The notes under the pieces are model-generated. The model saw only the letters and a program-made list of their open reading frames with translations. It was not told where the DNA came from and did no database searches. DNA of 64,000 nucleotides, taken from Cyrtodaria siliqua. Lineage: Eukaryota; Mollusca; Bivalvia; Adapedonta; Hiatellidae. Positions 21,691 to 33,987 of this stretch are shown here, one piece after another; within the stretch, counting starts at the first letter, position 1; the number at the start of each line of letters is the position of its first letter. Made by a program: the position numbers and the translations under genes. The stretch covers positions 62,001 to 126,000 of the forward strand of contig JAWPHD010007150.1 of NCBI GenBank assembly GCA_037043455.1, read 5' to 3'.

Positions 21691-23997
21691 TTCATTTCAT
21701 CAATGATATGGTGCGCCAGGAACTTCTAAGAGTTCTTTGAGATTCTAAGAATTTAAAACTTGGTTAGAGAAGTTCTCTTGGTTGTGCTTTGACGCCTGTA
21801 AGGTATCTGCCGTGTGGGTCTGATAACGTTAGAAACTGCTGGACCATTGTATTTTAGAATAGTTATACCCCTGCTTTCACAAATCAGTGGGGCTATATAG
21901 GAATCACGTTGTCCCCAACGTCTCGTCGCGTCGCGGCCAGTCCCGTCACACATTTTTGTCGCGTCGCGTCACGCTCGCATATCATACCAATAACAACTGA
22001 TGACCTAATGTCCCTCTGTTTATCACAGAATTATGGCCCTTTGTTTGACTTAGAATTTTCCACTTTAATATTGTATAATGACCTATTAACACATTTTTTT
22101 CGCAAACATTTTCGAATTGATTGTTTCAAAGCTTCATATACACGTAACAACTGATAACCTTATGTCCTTCTAAACCACAAACTGTTAATGCCTAATTTAT
22201 TACAGAATCATGGCACTTTATTTGACTATGCGCATATAGTCCTGTCTTATTGACAGCTCCAGGGGCGTAGCTGATCTTAAATGCATATGTAGGCCCGACA
22301 AACTAGGGGGTCCGGGGACATGCTCCCACTGCGTTTTTTTAAACGTATGTATGTAATGGTGCGTGTATCTGACTGACAGAAAACCTGTGTGGTGTTTAAA
22401 GAAATATTTTTGACAAATTTGAGAATTAACATTTGACAAAGTTGAATTACCTACACTCTAAAATAAAATAAGAAACAAATGTTGACCCTTAACCATCCCC
22501 TCCCCACCCTATATACTATGACGACAAGGACAGTAGCTTAGACCTAATAACAGATGTAACACTAGTTGTATGTAAGTGGTAGGAGCGTAGCTAAGATGGT
22601 CTTCCCGGTGGCTCAAATGGTAGAGGGACTATAATCCTTAAAATTCATTCTAAGGTGGTCGTATTTTTTTTCTTCCGAGAGGAACAGGTTTGTTTTATCG
22701 GTGTGTTAGTTTTTTTCCAAAGTGAACACACTTGTTTGTACCGAGACACGCGACACAGAGATCTTTACGTCTCTGCCAGATGCTGGCCGGCCCATAGCGA
22801 GAAAAACGGGTTATTAGCCTCAATAACGAAGGAGGCTATTAGCCCCAGTGACCTCCAATAAACTGGTTCCCTGATGGATTGGCTAATTTGTATTGTAGAA
22901 AATCTAATAACAGGAGACCAGTTTACACGCTCCAATCAGGGTCAAATTGGGGCACCTGTCGATAGATTCAGAGGCTGGGCATTCTGATTGGAAGATCGCG
23001 GGAAATGTTTTGCACATGACTTCTCCTACGCTGTTCATTGGATACTTATGTCAACATTAGAGTAATGCATCGAAAAATGGCCGAGTGAAAGCGAGTGTTG
23101 AATCAATCAGGATTTCTGTTTCAGCTTTACCGATATTGTATTAGTAAAAGGATTATTTTCATTCGCATATAATGGATTAATGCTAAGATACTCATTCTGT
23201 CAGGAAATATAAGCTGGTGAGTTAACAAGAGAAGAAAATGACGATGCCGATGTTTGTTGCAAGCATGCAACAGGCATAAATTGTGGATGGCTCCCGAGGG
23301 CCGATGAGTGTATTCATACAGGAACATTTGAAATATTAGGGGAGGAGGTGGTGTGGGGTGGCCGGTGGGGGTGGGGCGGCGGAGAGGGGGTGTTGCTGGC
23401 AGTAAGCAGGGTGTCAGTGATTTAAGAAGTGTATTGGTTTATTACTACCTATTATTATTACGTCTGGGAGAGCCAACTGAACATTTTCAATTTTGAATAC
23501 GTCTTCTATTCTTCGTCCTTAATGTCACAAATTATTTAATGAACATAGTAGCTCTTTTGCAAGCTTTATGCCATAGGACACCAGGGGCATAGCCAGAGCC
23601 TTTTGTAGAATACGTCCTGGGATAGGGTGCGGGAGGAGGTGTCCCCCTCCCGCTGGTGGGGGTCCTGGGTGCCTCCCAAAGGAAATTTTTGAAATTCGAG
23701 TGCAATTTCGGAGGTTTGTGGCTTCATTTGAGCGAGATTTTGGAGGCGGCTTTCGCCTCCATTCATTACGTGTGTTTTTAAAAATAGTGCCTACTCCGCT
23801 TCAATTTTTATTGCTGATTTTAAAAAATAAACACTTTTATTTTTTCACATTTGATTTTCTAGAGTACGCCCGGGCGTACAGGAGTATGCCTGGCTATGCC
23901 CCTGGACACATTGTTTATACCCTAGGACACATTGTTTATGCCCTAGGACACAGAAGATGAAAGTACAATTTGGGGCAGCCACATTTTTGGGTGTCAG
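21691..23997. other. No gene recognised; old repeats and a G-rich tract
   Basis: Contains 'aggggcgtagct'-type interspersed repeat pieces (about 22260-22330 and 23575-23690). A G-rich stretch at about 23336-23400 has many GGG/GGGG runs that could form G-quadruplexes. A short direct repeat 'cctaggacacattgtttat' lies at 23920-23945. No exon or gene family recognised. Confidence 0.5.
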
Positions 23998-24415
23998 GAA
24001 ACACCCAAATCCACCTATTTCCCCAAAATCCACCTAAATCGTCACCAAATCTACCCCTAAACTTCCCAAATTCAAACCAAATCTACCTTATATGGTGTTA
24101 TAATGATGTTATTGTACCCAATATCAAAAGTAAAATAATCATTTGAGAACAATGAAGATATATTTGTTAATATATTACCGAAATTACGATTTTTGCGTTA
24201 TTTTTACACATTGTGATAACACTATACATTATTAACAAATAAATTAACAACTACATCTTCATTTTGCTCAAATGATTTTTTTTGTTGTGATAATTGTTAT
24301 TACAACATCGTTGCCACACCATATAAGGTAGATTTGATGTGGATTTGGGAGATTTAGTGGTAGATTTGGGTGGATTTGGGTGGATTTCAGGGAAATAGGT
24401 AGATTTGGGTGTTTC
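23998..24415. mobile_element. Foldback MITE, 418 bp
   Basis: The left end 'gaaacacccaaatccaccta' is mirrored on the right by 'taggtagatttgggtgtttc', and inverted similarity continues about 100 bp inward ('accttatatggtgt' and its inverse). The centre is AT-rich. No coding potential and no clear TSD seen. Confidence 0.75.
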
Positions 24416-25009
24416 GTGTTTTAACCCGACATCTTTGGGGGTTCATAATTTGGCACAATGATATTGGGGACCAAAACATACTCCCCCACAGATAACGGTT
24501 TAAAAAATTATTCTTATATGTCTATTAAAGGAGCAGCATGGTACCTGTATATTATTGTTTTTTTAAAAACATAGAAGAATTTTTGTTTAAACATGTATCT
24601 GTGAACTGCACCCCCACCACCCACACACACCCTCAGGTTATTTGGGTGCCTGTTCCCACTTTAAAATGGATGTTAGTGTTTTGGTTATATGGTAACCTGA
24701 TGTTAATTATTGTTATAGCAAAGAATGTTGTGTTTACATTCATACATGTACATGTATGTACTCTTCCCCTTGCAATATATACATGTACATTGCAATATAT
24801 CAAAGTAGTAGCCCTTATCATTAAGCATAGGGTAGATATATACTGTAGCTGCACAAACCTAATAAAACACAGAAAATGAAATTCACTTAACTTTTACATG
24901 TTGCAGTGAGGAGATTTCATCAATTATTGCTTCACTTTAAAGTAGCTAGCTAGCCCTATAGCCTAAAATGTACTGAAAATGACGTAAAACACTATTCAAC
25001 CAACCAGCT
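24416..25009. other. No gene recognised
   Basis: AT-rich sequence with small palindromes such as 'tacatgtacatgtatgta'. The 113-codon plus-strand frame here has no recognisable domain. Confidence 0.5.
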
Positions 25010-25588
25010 TACATTTAAAATTACTGGGCCTCTTTTCTATGAGTACTGGTATACAGTGTAGATTCGATGGTGTCCTACATTTAAAATTACTGGGCCTCTT
25101 TTCTATGAGTACTGGTATACAGAGTAGATTCGATGGTGTCATACATTTAAAATTACTGGGCCTCTTTTCTATGAGTACTGGTATACAGTGTAGATTAGAT
25201 GGTGTCATACATTTAAAATTACTGGGCCTCTTTTTCTATGAGTACTGGTATACAGTAGATTCGATGGTGTCATACATTTAAAATTACTGGGCCTCTTTTC
25301 TATGAGTACTGGTATACAGTGTAGATTCGATGGTGTCATACATCTAAAATTACTGGGCCTCTTTTCTATGAGTACTGGTATACAGTGTAGATTCGATGGT
25401 GTCATACATTTAAAATTACTGGGCCTCTTTTCTATGAGTACTGGTATACAGTGTAGATTAGATGGTGTCATACATTTAAAATTACTGGGCCTCTTTTCTT
25501 TGAGTACTGGTATACAGTGTAGATTCGATGGTGTCATACATTTAAAATTACTGGGCCTCTTTTCTATGAGTACTGGTATACAGTGTAG
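25010..25588. repeat. 66-bp minisatellite, left block
   Basis: About nine copies of a 66-bp unit containing 'acatttaaaattactgggcc' and 'gtactggtatacagtgtag'. As 66 is a multiple of 3, stop-free frames persist on both strands; these are not taken as genes. The same array resumes at 28223 after a transposon. Confidence 0.93.
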
Positions 25589-26261
25589 TAGGGCTGCTGC
25601 GAGTAACCGGGTACTCGATTATCCACGAGTTCAGCCAGAAATTCGGATACGAATATTCGTCACTAACCGAGATCGCTGGATCGCGATATTTTTTATTTAT
25701 ATTTACCTTATGAGAATTCCATAAAACAAGTTGATTAGAGCGCCAAATAGATTCCTTTGTGCCATTATAATGCTGGTTAGTAGAGGTTATACGCACCATA
25801 TTTGCTAACCGGAAGTAAACATTACAATAAGTAGAGCTAGCAACATGTTTACATTTGAATAAAATCTAAAACAAAAATTGCCGAAGTACACTTTGTTTAA
25901 AGTCACCAAAAACGAAAAGAAATACAAATTCATAATTATAGAATTAAATATATTCCCCTTATGATTGATGTTTTCTTTATTTAATGATGAAATGTCGCAT
26001 TTCCCCCCCTGCTCAGATGCGCAGTGGAGCATGCATAATCCCATTGAAACAATGAATCAGTAGCCAACGTGATCATGTTTTTGCAGCGTCGTATCAAAGT
26101 GAAGGCGATCTTTTTGTCTGTTGCTAATTTAATTCACTGATTATACATTCTTTTCCATTACTACAATCAGAAAAGAAAACAACATGCAAGTTGCAGCAAG
26201 AAGCAGAATCAAGCTGGATGTATTGACATTATGAACATTTGTAAATTATATAAGTAATGTT

Positions 26262-28045
26262 TGCAGCACCCCTGGTAAACAGCATAAACATTTTGAAAAA
26301 ATGATATATATATCACAGGGTTCTCCACAGGCCATTTAAGCATAGCGGAGCCGCTGCGCTTGACTTCCAAAATCTTACATCCCGCGGTGCCTAAACTGCG
26401 CCGCTATGCTTAAAAACCAGAGCGCGGTGCTTTGATCTGAAGGCAAACACCGCCTTTAAAAACCCTTATGCGCGCCGTACACAAATTCATAAACTCGCGT
26501 CAAACAATACACACAAGTAACACGTGACTGATCTATGCAGTATGCAGAACGTGCGATAACACGCTGTGTGATTAGTGGATTGTTGACAACAAATTGCAAT
26601 TATCACGAGTTGATTGGATCATGTCGAGTTGTTGTGGATTAATCAGTAATTGGGAGATAATTGGGATGGGAGAATGTAACTTAAAGCAGTTGAACTGGAA
26701 AGTTTGTTAATATTGGCAGTTTGTGTATCGGCTTACGTGTATTGTTCAAGACGGAAATGAAAGATGTGATGTGCAAGAGTTTGTTTGTTTTGCGCCGTAA
26801 GTAAGTATAATTGTTTTGATTGTCATTTGATTTAAGTTTGTGCGTTAATAAATAAAATAAATAGCAATTTTGGGATAATATCTGGTCATTTGAAAAAAGA
26901 AAAGAAGAAATGAAGGTAGTTCATTTATCTGTTTACTTCAAAGCTTGTCAATATTTTGAAAACAAAAATACTAGAAATTACTTACAAAATAAAACAAAAA
27001 TAATTCAGTTATTACTATTATTAAGCGTGTTGGTCTATTATATATTTATAATATATTAAATTATTTATATATGTTTCTTCAGACCTTGGCCCGCCACTTT
27101 AACCAGGATGAAGATTCAATGATGATCGAGTGGAGACAAGTGAGGGAGGTTACAAAGAATGACAGAGAGCTACAGGAGTCTCACCCCAACTTGTACAATA
27201 TTGCAGCTGTTGGTCTGCTTCTTCCAACATCAACAGCAATTTGAATTAAGACAGCACAGGTCAACTCTGTGTAACAAGAGTTCTCAATGCACTGCTGGCA
27301 GTAACAATGCAGGGCCCACCTCCATCAGTTTGAATATGACAGGGCAGTGGAAGAATGGCACATGGCCAGACCTAGAAGGTCAAGCATCTGAATAGGAACT
27401 GCTAGCTAATATGTACAAGTCAAGACATTGAATGGGCTAACTTGTGTTGGATTTATTTGAGTGCTAAGGTTATATTTTTTAAGTATTATCAAATGTGCTG
27501 TTTTATTTCCAGGGATGAATATTGTGTAGTTGATGGTATTATATGTGTGCATGATGTGTTGATGTATATGTTGTATTATTGTGTATAAACTTATAATAAA
27601 TCTTTGTATGTTTTCTTCTTCATCGTGTATTAAAACATGGATTATTTATTATTGTTTATTGTATGTATTTCAGATGCTGCATGTTGTGTTGATGTGTGTT
27701 GTATTATTGTGTATGTATTATTGTGTATGAACTTATTTTAGTTAATATTTTTATAAGTTGTTTTTTTAAATAAAAAGTTTAAAACATGGATTATTTATTA
27801 TATTGTTTATTATCATAAATATATAATTATATATGGCTTCCTAACATCACTTATATCACACAAAAGAGTGCCTCACCGTCAATACAGGCAGTTACTAAAA
27901 GCCAAAAAAATCGAACACAGGAGGGGGTTTACCCCTCCCGTACCCTCCCCCAGCACGCGTTAAATGCCACTATGCTTGAAAATAATCCTGTGGAGAACCC
28001 TGTATCATGTTTATGCTGTTTACCTGGGGTGCTGCAAATATTTAT
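26262..28045. repeat. Nested inverted repeats inside the hAT element
   Basis: 'gcagcacccctggtaaacag' near 26266 is mirrored near 28018-28040, and 'cagggttctccacagg' near 26317 is mirrored at about 27988-28003. The CAGGGTTCTC terminus is itself hAT-like, so a second hAT-type element may lie inside the first. The eight bases flanking it do not match, so this remains open. Confidence 0.6.
27081..27400 (+). pseudogene. hAT transposase C-terminal dimerisation-domain remnant
   Basis: After a splice-acceptor-like 'tttcttcag', the frame reads 'ARHFNQDEDSMMIEWRQVRE' and 'HPNLYNIAAVGLLLPTSTA', the start of the hAT C-terminal dimerisation domain. The following CERGFS-type segment is lost or frameshifted. 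A later frame gives 'VLNALLAVTMQGPPPS', the usual tail of this domain. Full hAT transposases are about 600-900 residues; only about 100 remain here. Confidence 0.7.
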
Positions 28046-28222
28046 TAGTGTTTCACAAAGTATGTGATGCTATTATTTACTTATGATAGTAAATTGTCTT
28101 CATGACAGCCATTTTTCTTTCTTTAAAATTGTAAAAGCTGATTCGTGGTTCGATCTATGAATCGTAAGCACTGACTCGTGGATCGGATCGGATCGCCACT
28201 TACCCGACGATCCACAGCCCTA

Positions 28223-28447
28223 CAGTGTAGATTAGATGGTGTCATACATTTAAAATTACTGGGCCTCTTTTCTATGAGTACTGGTATACAGTAGATTCGA
28301 TGGTGTCATACATTTAAAATTACTGGGCCTCTTTTCTATGAGTACTGGTATACAGTGTAGATTCGATGGTGTCATACATTTAAAATTACTGGGCCTCTTT
28401 TCTATGAGTACTGGTATACAGTAGATTCGATGGTGTCATACATTTAG
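28223..28447. repeat. 66-bp minisatellite, right block
   Basis: Continues the array at 25010-25588 with about three to four copies, some lacking 'gtgta'. The phase continues directly across the duplicated CAGTGTAG. Confidence 0.9.
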
Positions 28448-28880
28448 GAAACTAGGTTAACTTGAAGTGATAGCTAAGTGTTTTTCTGTTCCATGTTTGT
28501 CATACATATTCTATATCTGTACCACCAGCCAGATATAAGATCTATAAACATTTGTAAACTGCTGAGTTTATTGGATTAAGTTCAATTAATTCAGTATTTT
28601 ATCTTGAATAGGGTTGATCTCTGATAAAACCAATTGATCAAAGTGAACTCTGATATATGGGTAGCAGTTAGGTTGAAAAAAGAAAGTTTAAAAGAAACGA
28701 TACATATTGAATGGGGATAAATCATAAAGTCATAACTATTTTTTAACTTAAAGACATATTGAGAACATGTACATGTACATATGCTTTCAGTGTGGACAGT
28801 GTTCAGAGTTACAGTTGTACCATAGCATGAGACAAGAGGATAGTAACCCTGTTGGCCCATCGTCATGGTTTTATTCATGA
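28448..28880. other. No gene recognised
   Basis: AT-rich; includes 'catgtacatgtacat'. A 95-codon minus-strand frame has no recognisable family. Confidence 0.5.
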
Positions 28881-29201
28881 GGCCTAAAAAAAAAAAATGG
28901 GTTTCCCGACCGACCCTACTTTTTCACCGCCGACCCTAAATATAATTTTTTTTTATTACAATCAAACAACAAATGTTTGTATTCAAATGATAATTTTATT
29001 AGCCAGAGTTGTTAAGCATCTAATCCGGATCCAAACTGTTTGCAAAGGTTATCAAGAAGTTGCCTTAGTACAAAAATGGCATAATATATGCCAACAATAT
29101 ATATAAAAAAAATATTTGGAAAAAAACCAACTTTTTCCTACCTACCTACCCTAACTTTTTGACAGGGTGAAACCAGAAACACACATATTTTTTTTTAGGC
29201 C
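28881..29201. mobile_element. AGGCC-type MITE copy 1
   Basis: Ends are GGCCTAAAAAAAAAAA and its inverse, flanked by a 3-bp duplication TGA (28878-28880 and 29202-29204). Inner blocks are 'cccgaccgaccctac' on the left and 'cctacctaccctaa' on the right. It shares ends with 56175-56855. A 3-bp TSD is typical of PIF/Harbinger elements (inference). Confidence 0.65.
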
Positions 29202-29308
29202 TGATCCTTTATCCAGATCAGCCCAGTATAAATAATAATTGCCTTACACAATGTTGGTCAGGCCAAGCATAAGAAATTGTTTGTTAGCTATTTCAATACC
29301 TAACTGCG

Positions 29309-29510
29309 AAAAAAAAAAAGGCCCTTCCCAAAACTTTTTATAGCAATTTCTGATTTTTTTTTTTATTGACATCTTCAGTACATTTTCATTTTAATTTCTA
29401 TGGTGTTTACTGCCCTTGACAAAAAAAAAATCTCCTTACCTACCCACCCATTTACGAAATCTTGAGTCGGTGGGAAACAGCAAACAAATATTTTTTTAAA
29501 AATGGCCTCA
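29309..29510. mobile_element. Diverged AGGCC-type MITE piece
   Basis: The right end 'aaatatttttttaaaaatggcctca' region and 'gagtcggtgggaaacagc' match the terminal part of the family at 28881 and 56175. The left end is poorly conserved. Confidence 0.4.
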
Positions 29511-29602
29511 TGTTTGAAAAACTTCTGTAAAAGACTGATTCATTTCATCAGTTTAAGTAGAAAACAGTTTCTCCTCTTCACAAGGGAGTAATTATGTGCA
29601 GA

Positions 29603-29830
29603 TACCATATTTCCCCTTAAAAGAAGCCCCTCCATTAATAGCCTACCCCAACACACACCTTTTCTGAAAACTACAATTTTAAATTGCAATACATTTTTGA
29701 TCTTTTGTATCCAAGATTAAAAAAAAATCTATCTTTTTTCGATGTTTTGTATAATGGTAACCTGTTTTTTTTTTAATAACAGCGAGCCCCACACCCCATC
29801 CCCCATATTCATATTTAGGGAAATATGGTA
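29603..29830. mobile_element. Short MITE, 13-bp TIRs
   Basis: Perfect inverted termini 'taccatatttccc' at 29603-29615 and 29818-29830 enclose 228 bp. No coding potential. Confidence 0.65.
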
Positions 29831-30306
29831 CACATTGTTTCTGCTTGATTCCCTCCTACCATAACTGTGAAATTGCCTGAATAATGTAACCAACACAAAC
29901 TGAGAAAACAGTCTGTTAAAACAATGCCTACAACATTGTCAACAGTGTTGTTTGCATGTGAGTGTATACCATATTATCCAAAACCCTAAATGAAAACACT
30001 GTTTAACTGGTATTTCAAATGTTATACACCATGTTATCGTTATTGTACATGTTATCTCATCATCCCACTCATTCTTCTACATACTTTTCCTTGTTTGGGA
30101 GGCCCTACTCCTTAATCCTTGTTCTTAAAATGGTTTTTGTTGTGAATGATGTTTTACACCATTTTTAGCACATGTAAGGCCACTTATGACGGTCAATTTC
30201 TTTGTGGTAGTGGCAGAACCCCCATTTTTCCTGGGCTGAACCAGTACTATTATACCGCCCACCATCCCAAAGAAACTGTCGTTTCTTTCTCGAAATAGGA
30301 TGGGTA
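29831..30306. other. No gene recognised
   Basis: Unremarkable AT-rich sequence. The 80-codon minus-strand frame at 30125-30367 runs into the next MITE and has no family match. Confidence 0.5.
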
Positions 30307-30701
30307 CAGGGTTCTCAATAGACGCGTACACACACGTTTTGACGCATGGAATTTCAATTTGACCCATTTCTGACGCATCTAATTTACGACCTGTGCGTTT
30401 TTATGACGCGCGTGTATTTGCTTCCAAGCATCAATCCAATACCTATTTTCCATTTACGCTGGAGCCACGTTATTGACACATTATTGTAGAATGGAATAGT
30501 AGTTTTTTAAGTTCAAATGTATATATATTCTGGCACACCTTTCTTTGTATTACAATATTTACAGAATTCACTACAATTAAAGTTATTAAAGGATGTTTTC
30601 TAAAACGGCATTACGATTTGTTCGATTTCTATTTTGACCCTTGAGATTTTTGAGTCAAGGGTCATATGACTCTTCACTTTTAAAGTCTATTGAGAACCCT
30701 G
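30307..30701. mobile_element. hAT-type MITE, 395 bp
   Basis: Perfect 17-bp TIRs 'cagggttctcaatagac' at 30307-30323 and 30685-30701. The CAGGGTTCTC terminus is hAT-like and resembles the inner repeat at 26317. No clean 8-bp TSD was found. Confidence 0.75.
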
Positions 30702-30712
30702 GGGTAAAAGAA

Positions 30713-31623
30713 CAGAGCTAAATGTAAGATAAGATTTTTGACCAATTGGGTATCTACCCACCCATCTTTTTTTAATTGGGGATTTGGGGATTTTAATTGG
30801 GTAAAATTCAAAATGTTTGTGACATCGACTTTTTTCAATACACAAATATTGTATAACTTAATTTTAAATAATTAACTGTTTTAGCAATAGGTGGGTGTCC
30901 CTTCATTAGCCCATACACTTAGATGCTTGCATTGCTAAATTTACTCTTATTTTTCATCGTCTGATAAGTGCAGCAACGCGATATAATTTTGTCATCATTT
31001 TCTACAATTATCAACTGGGGAAACATCGATTTCTTTTTCAACAGTCAGCACAAGATTACCATGCAGAATGTTTTTTTTATGTCGGAGTGATTTCTCGATC
31101 AACCGCCGACGAAGTTGGACATATTATCACAACAGTTTAGAATTGTGTTGTCTAATATATTAAATTACAAATTATCGCTCGCTTTGATTTTGCTAAATAG
31201 CCAAACGTTTTGTTTTTTTGTTCAAAAGTTGTTGAATTTGTTTTTCTACCTCTTTTCATGTTGACGTTTAGAAATGACATCAACTCAAGGGATGCGGAGA
31301 TATTATGGGATATATAGACTGTATAAAATGTGTTTTATTATTCCTATCTTTTCGGGTGAAAAACGACTGATATCGAGAACCAGCCACATGTTTAGCCTGG
31401 CAAGCCGCGCAAAACTTCGTAAGTGTTAAATCGACACCGAGGAACTCCGTTTGCTAGTGGCTATTTTTACGGCAACAGATAAATACGTTACGCAGTCAAA
31501 ATGGATCATTTGCATATTTTTAGTTTGATTGTTTTATTGGTACGTATGCTTCTGATTTTAATTGGGTATTTTGACATTTTTAATTGGGTATTTATGCAAA
31601 TACGCTGCTTATCTGTAGCTCTG
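30713..31623. mobile_element. Candidate DNA element with CAGAGCTA ends
   Basis: The left CAGAGCTA...GATAAG and right inverted CTTATCTGTAGCTCTG ends enclose 911 bp. 'ttttaattggg' motifs recur near both ends. No gene inside; the TSD is not exact. Confidence 0.55.
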
Positions 31624-32195
31624 AAAGAAAGAGAATGGTCCTCATGATCAGTATGAAATATTTGTGTGTATTGACTCACTTGCAGTAGGGTATACCTTGA
31701 TGTATTAGGAGCCCAATATACATTCTAACATGTCTGTGTGTATTGACTCACACATTTCTGTAGGGCATACCTTGATTACCTTGATCGCTGTAACCTGAAC
31801 ATGTGTCAATCAGCATGTTTAGTCTGCATGTGATTAAAGTAAATAACATCATTTATTTCCCATTACCTGCTAGCTACTACTATGACATTTTATTCATCTG
31901 ATACATGGGTATCCGGTGAAGATAACGAATTCCAACCCGAGGTACATGTCTACAATGTATGTGTTTTTATCGGAACCGAGGCTCTGCCGAGGTTCCAATT
32001 AAAACATTATACCGAGGGTTGGAATTCCCTATCGGAACCGAATATCCATGATAGATTATTTTTGCATGTTTTCCTGCATACCGGATGTTGGTGCGCACGT
32101 GACTTTTAATTTACCCATAAACATGAGACTTTTCATCCCCCGTGTAAAACGTGGATAGCCTTATCCGGTATGCAAGAAAAGATGATCAGCAATGA
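31624..32195. repeat. Spacer with a short inverted repeat
   Basis: 'gaattccaacccgag' at about 31927 is mirrored by 'cgagggttggaattc' at about 32023-32037, and an inner 'aaccgaggctctgccgaggtt' hairpin lies between. A two-fold 'tgtgtgtattgactcac' repeat lies at 31661-31750. No gene. Confidence 0.5.
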
Positions 32196-32280
32196 AATGG
32201 AACTTCATGGGGTCTCGAACCCAGGGGTGGTAGCCACAGTTGAAAGCCGCTATCCCACCAACAACTGGCAAATGTTTTAA
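32196..32280 (-). mobile_element. tRNA-like sequence or SINE head
   Basis: The minus strand has 'gttggtgggatagcggc' (A-box-like) and 'cctgggttcgagacccc' (good B box). The acceptor arms do not pair convincingly, so a tRNA pseudogene or SINE is more likely than a working tRNA. Confidence 0.45.
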
Positions 32281-32602
32281 TCGCATATTCAGTTAGAAGT
32301 ATTTTAGGTACCCGTGAATAAATCTCGACTTTTAATCGGCACACGCATTATTCTGTGACCTCAACACATGGATAAATTTTTCTAGAACCATAAGAAGCTG
32401 ATTCTTCGACAAAATGGGCAGCATGGTACCTGTATCTTATTGCCTGAACAATTTAAAGGCACATAAACATGTTTGACCTATATGTGAGAGTAGTATAGAC
32501 TACTTGCAGTATCACTCAATATGATGAATATTATTTGTCAATAAATATGTATCATTATGTATGGGGTTTATTAATATTATTTTTTAAAATTTTTCAGTCA
32601 TT

Positions 32603-33013
32603 TCACAGCCCCGTGTGGTTCTCGGGGGCTCCGTTTGGTCACGGGGCAAAGAATAGGGCCACTGCAGATCCCTTTGGAGGGATAGGCAGAGGGGTAGAAT
32701 CCCCCCAAATTCATGTTCATTTTATCATTTTTTGTTCATTAAAGGTCTTCATCATGATCCCTGCATTGTTTCAGGTGCTATCTCGCTCGCATCAAAAGAG
32801 CAGTGGCAGAAAAACAATAACGTGGCTCCAGCGAAAATGGAGTTTCTACGATAGAATTTGCAGCAACTCTGCAGTTCAGAGTGAGAAGGTTCTAGGCCCA
32901 TTTTCCATATTTTATCTCGATGTACATGGAAGATGAGCCTGGCATGTTCATGCCTTTTAGGCGCCATATAACCTTTTCATGTGTTGGTGAGCCTTAAAAC
33001 CCCAATTCAATCA
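32603..33013 (+). mobile_element. SINE family A, copy 1
   Basis: About 410 bp from 'ccccgtgtggtt' to a tail ending 'ccaattcaatcaattca', preceded by 'gagccttaaaacc'. It matches 55673-56099 along its length and 50219-50434 in part. Possible short TSD ('ttcaca'). Frames through it, including the 133-codon one, are not host genes. Confidence 0.75.
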
Positions 33014-33199
33014 ATTCACACCAATGTAGCAGTGAGCCCCATGCTCCACTTTATAATGCTGCATACCATAGATACATGACATGATACCCTACCCAGTCAC
33101 ATTATACTGACACAGGGCCAACCAGTTCTAGCACTACCCTTGTACGAATGTTGAATATCAAGCAAGGGAGCCACTGGTAGCATTTTTATAAAGACTTTG

Positions 33200-33987
33200 G
33201 CCAATGCCCTATCACAATGCCTTACCACTAGGCCACGGCCAATGCCCCACCACCAGGCAATGCCCTACCACCAGGCCACGGCCAATTACCACTAGGCCAC
33301 GGCCAATGTCCTACCTCCAGGCCACGGCCAATGCCCCACCACCAGGCAATGCCCTACCACCAGGCCACGGCCAATTACCACTAGGCCACGGCCAATGTCC
33401 TACCTCCAGGCCATGGCCAATGCCCTACCACTAGGCCATGGCCAATGCCCTACCACTAGGCCAAGGCCAGTGCCCTACCACTAGGCCACGGCCAATGCCC
33501 TACCACTAGGCCACGGCCAATGCCTTACCACTGGGCCAGGGCCAATGCCCTACCACCAGGCCATTGCCAATACCCTATCACCAGGCCATGGCCAATGCCC
33601 TACCACTAGGCCATGGCCAATGCTTTGCCACCAGGCCATGGCCAATGCCCTATCACTAGGCCATGGCCAATGCCCCACCACTAGGCCACGACCAATGCCC
33701 TTCCACTAAGCCATGGCCAATGCCCTACCACTAGGCCATGGCCAATGCCCTACCACTAAGCCATGTCCAATTCCCACCACTAGGCCATGGCCAATGCCCT
33801 ACCACTAGGTCAAGGCCATGGCCAATGCCCTAACAATAGGCCATGGTCAATTCCCTACCACTAAGCCATGGCCAATGCCCTACCACTAGGCCATGGCCAA
33901 TTCCCTACCACTAAGCCATGACCAATGCCCACAACTAGGCCACAGTCAATGCCCTGCCACTAGGCCATGACCAATACCCTACCACTA
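33200..33987. repeat. 25-bp minisatellite, left block
   Basis: About 31 copies of a 25-bp unit with core 'aatgccctaccactaggcca'. The unit is unrelated in sequence to the 15.4-kb satellite despite the same length. It resumes at 35060. Confidence 0.92.

Larger units (their letters stand above)
25589..28222. mobile_element. hAT-type transposon, 2,634 bp
   Basis: Begins TAGGGCTG and ends CAGCCCTA, the classic hAT terminus. It is flanked by a perfect 8-bp TSD, CAGTGTAG, at 25581-25588 and 28223-28230. It interrupts the 66-bp minisatellite, so the empty site is known exactly. The interior is mostly non-coding and contains a hAT transposase C-terminal remnant and a second set of inverted repeats. 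Confidence 0.9.

Noticed and set aside
24996..25724. Opposing 110- and 140-codon frames with 22-residue repeats
   Set aside because: Direct result of a 66-bp tandem unit divisible by three; open on both strands.
32535..32936. 133-codon plus-strand frame
   Set aside because: Contained in the family-A SINE copy; sister copies carry different frames and stops.
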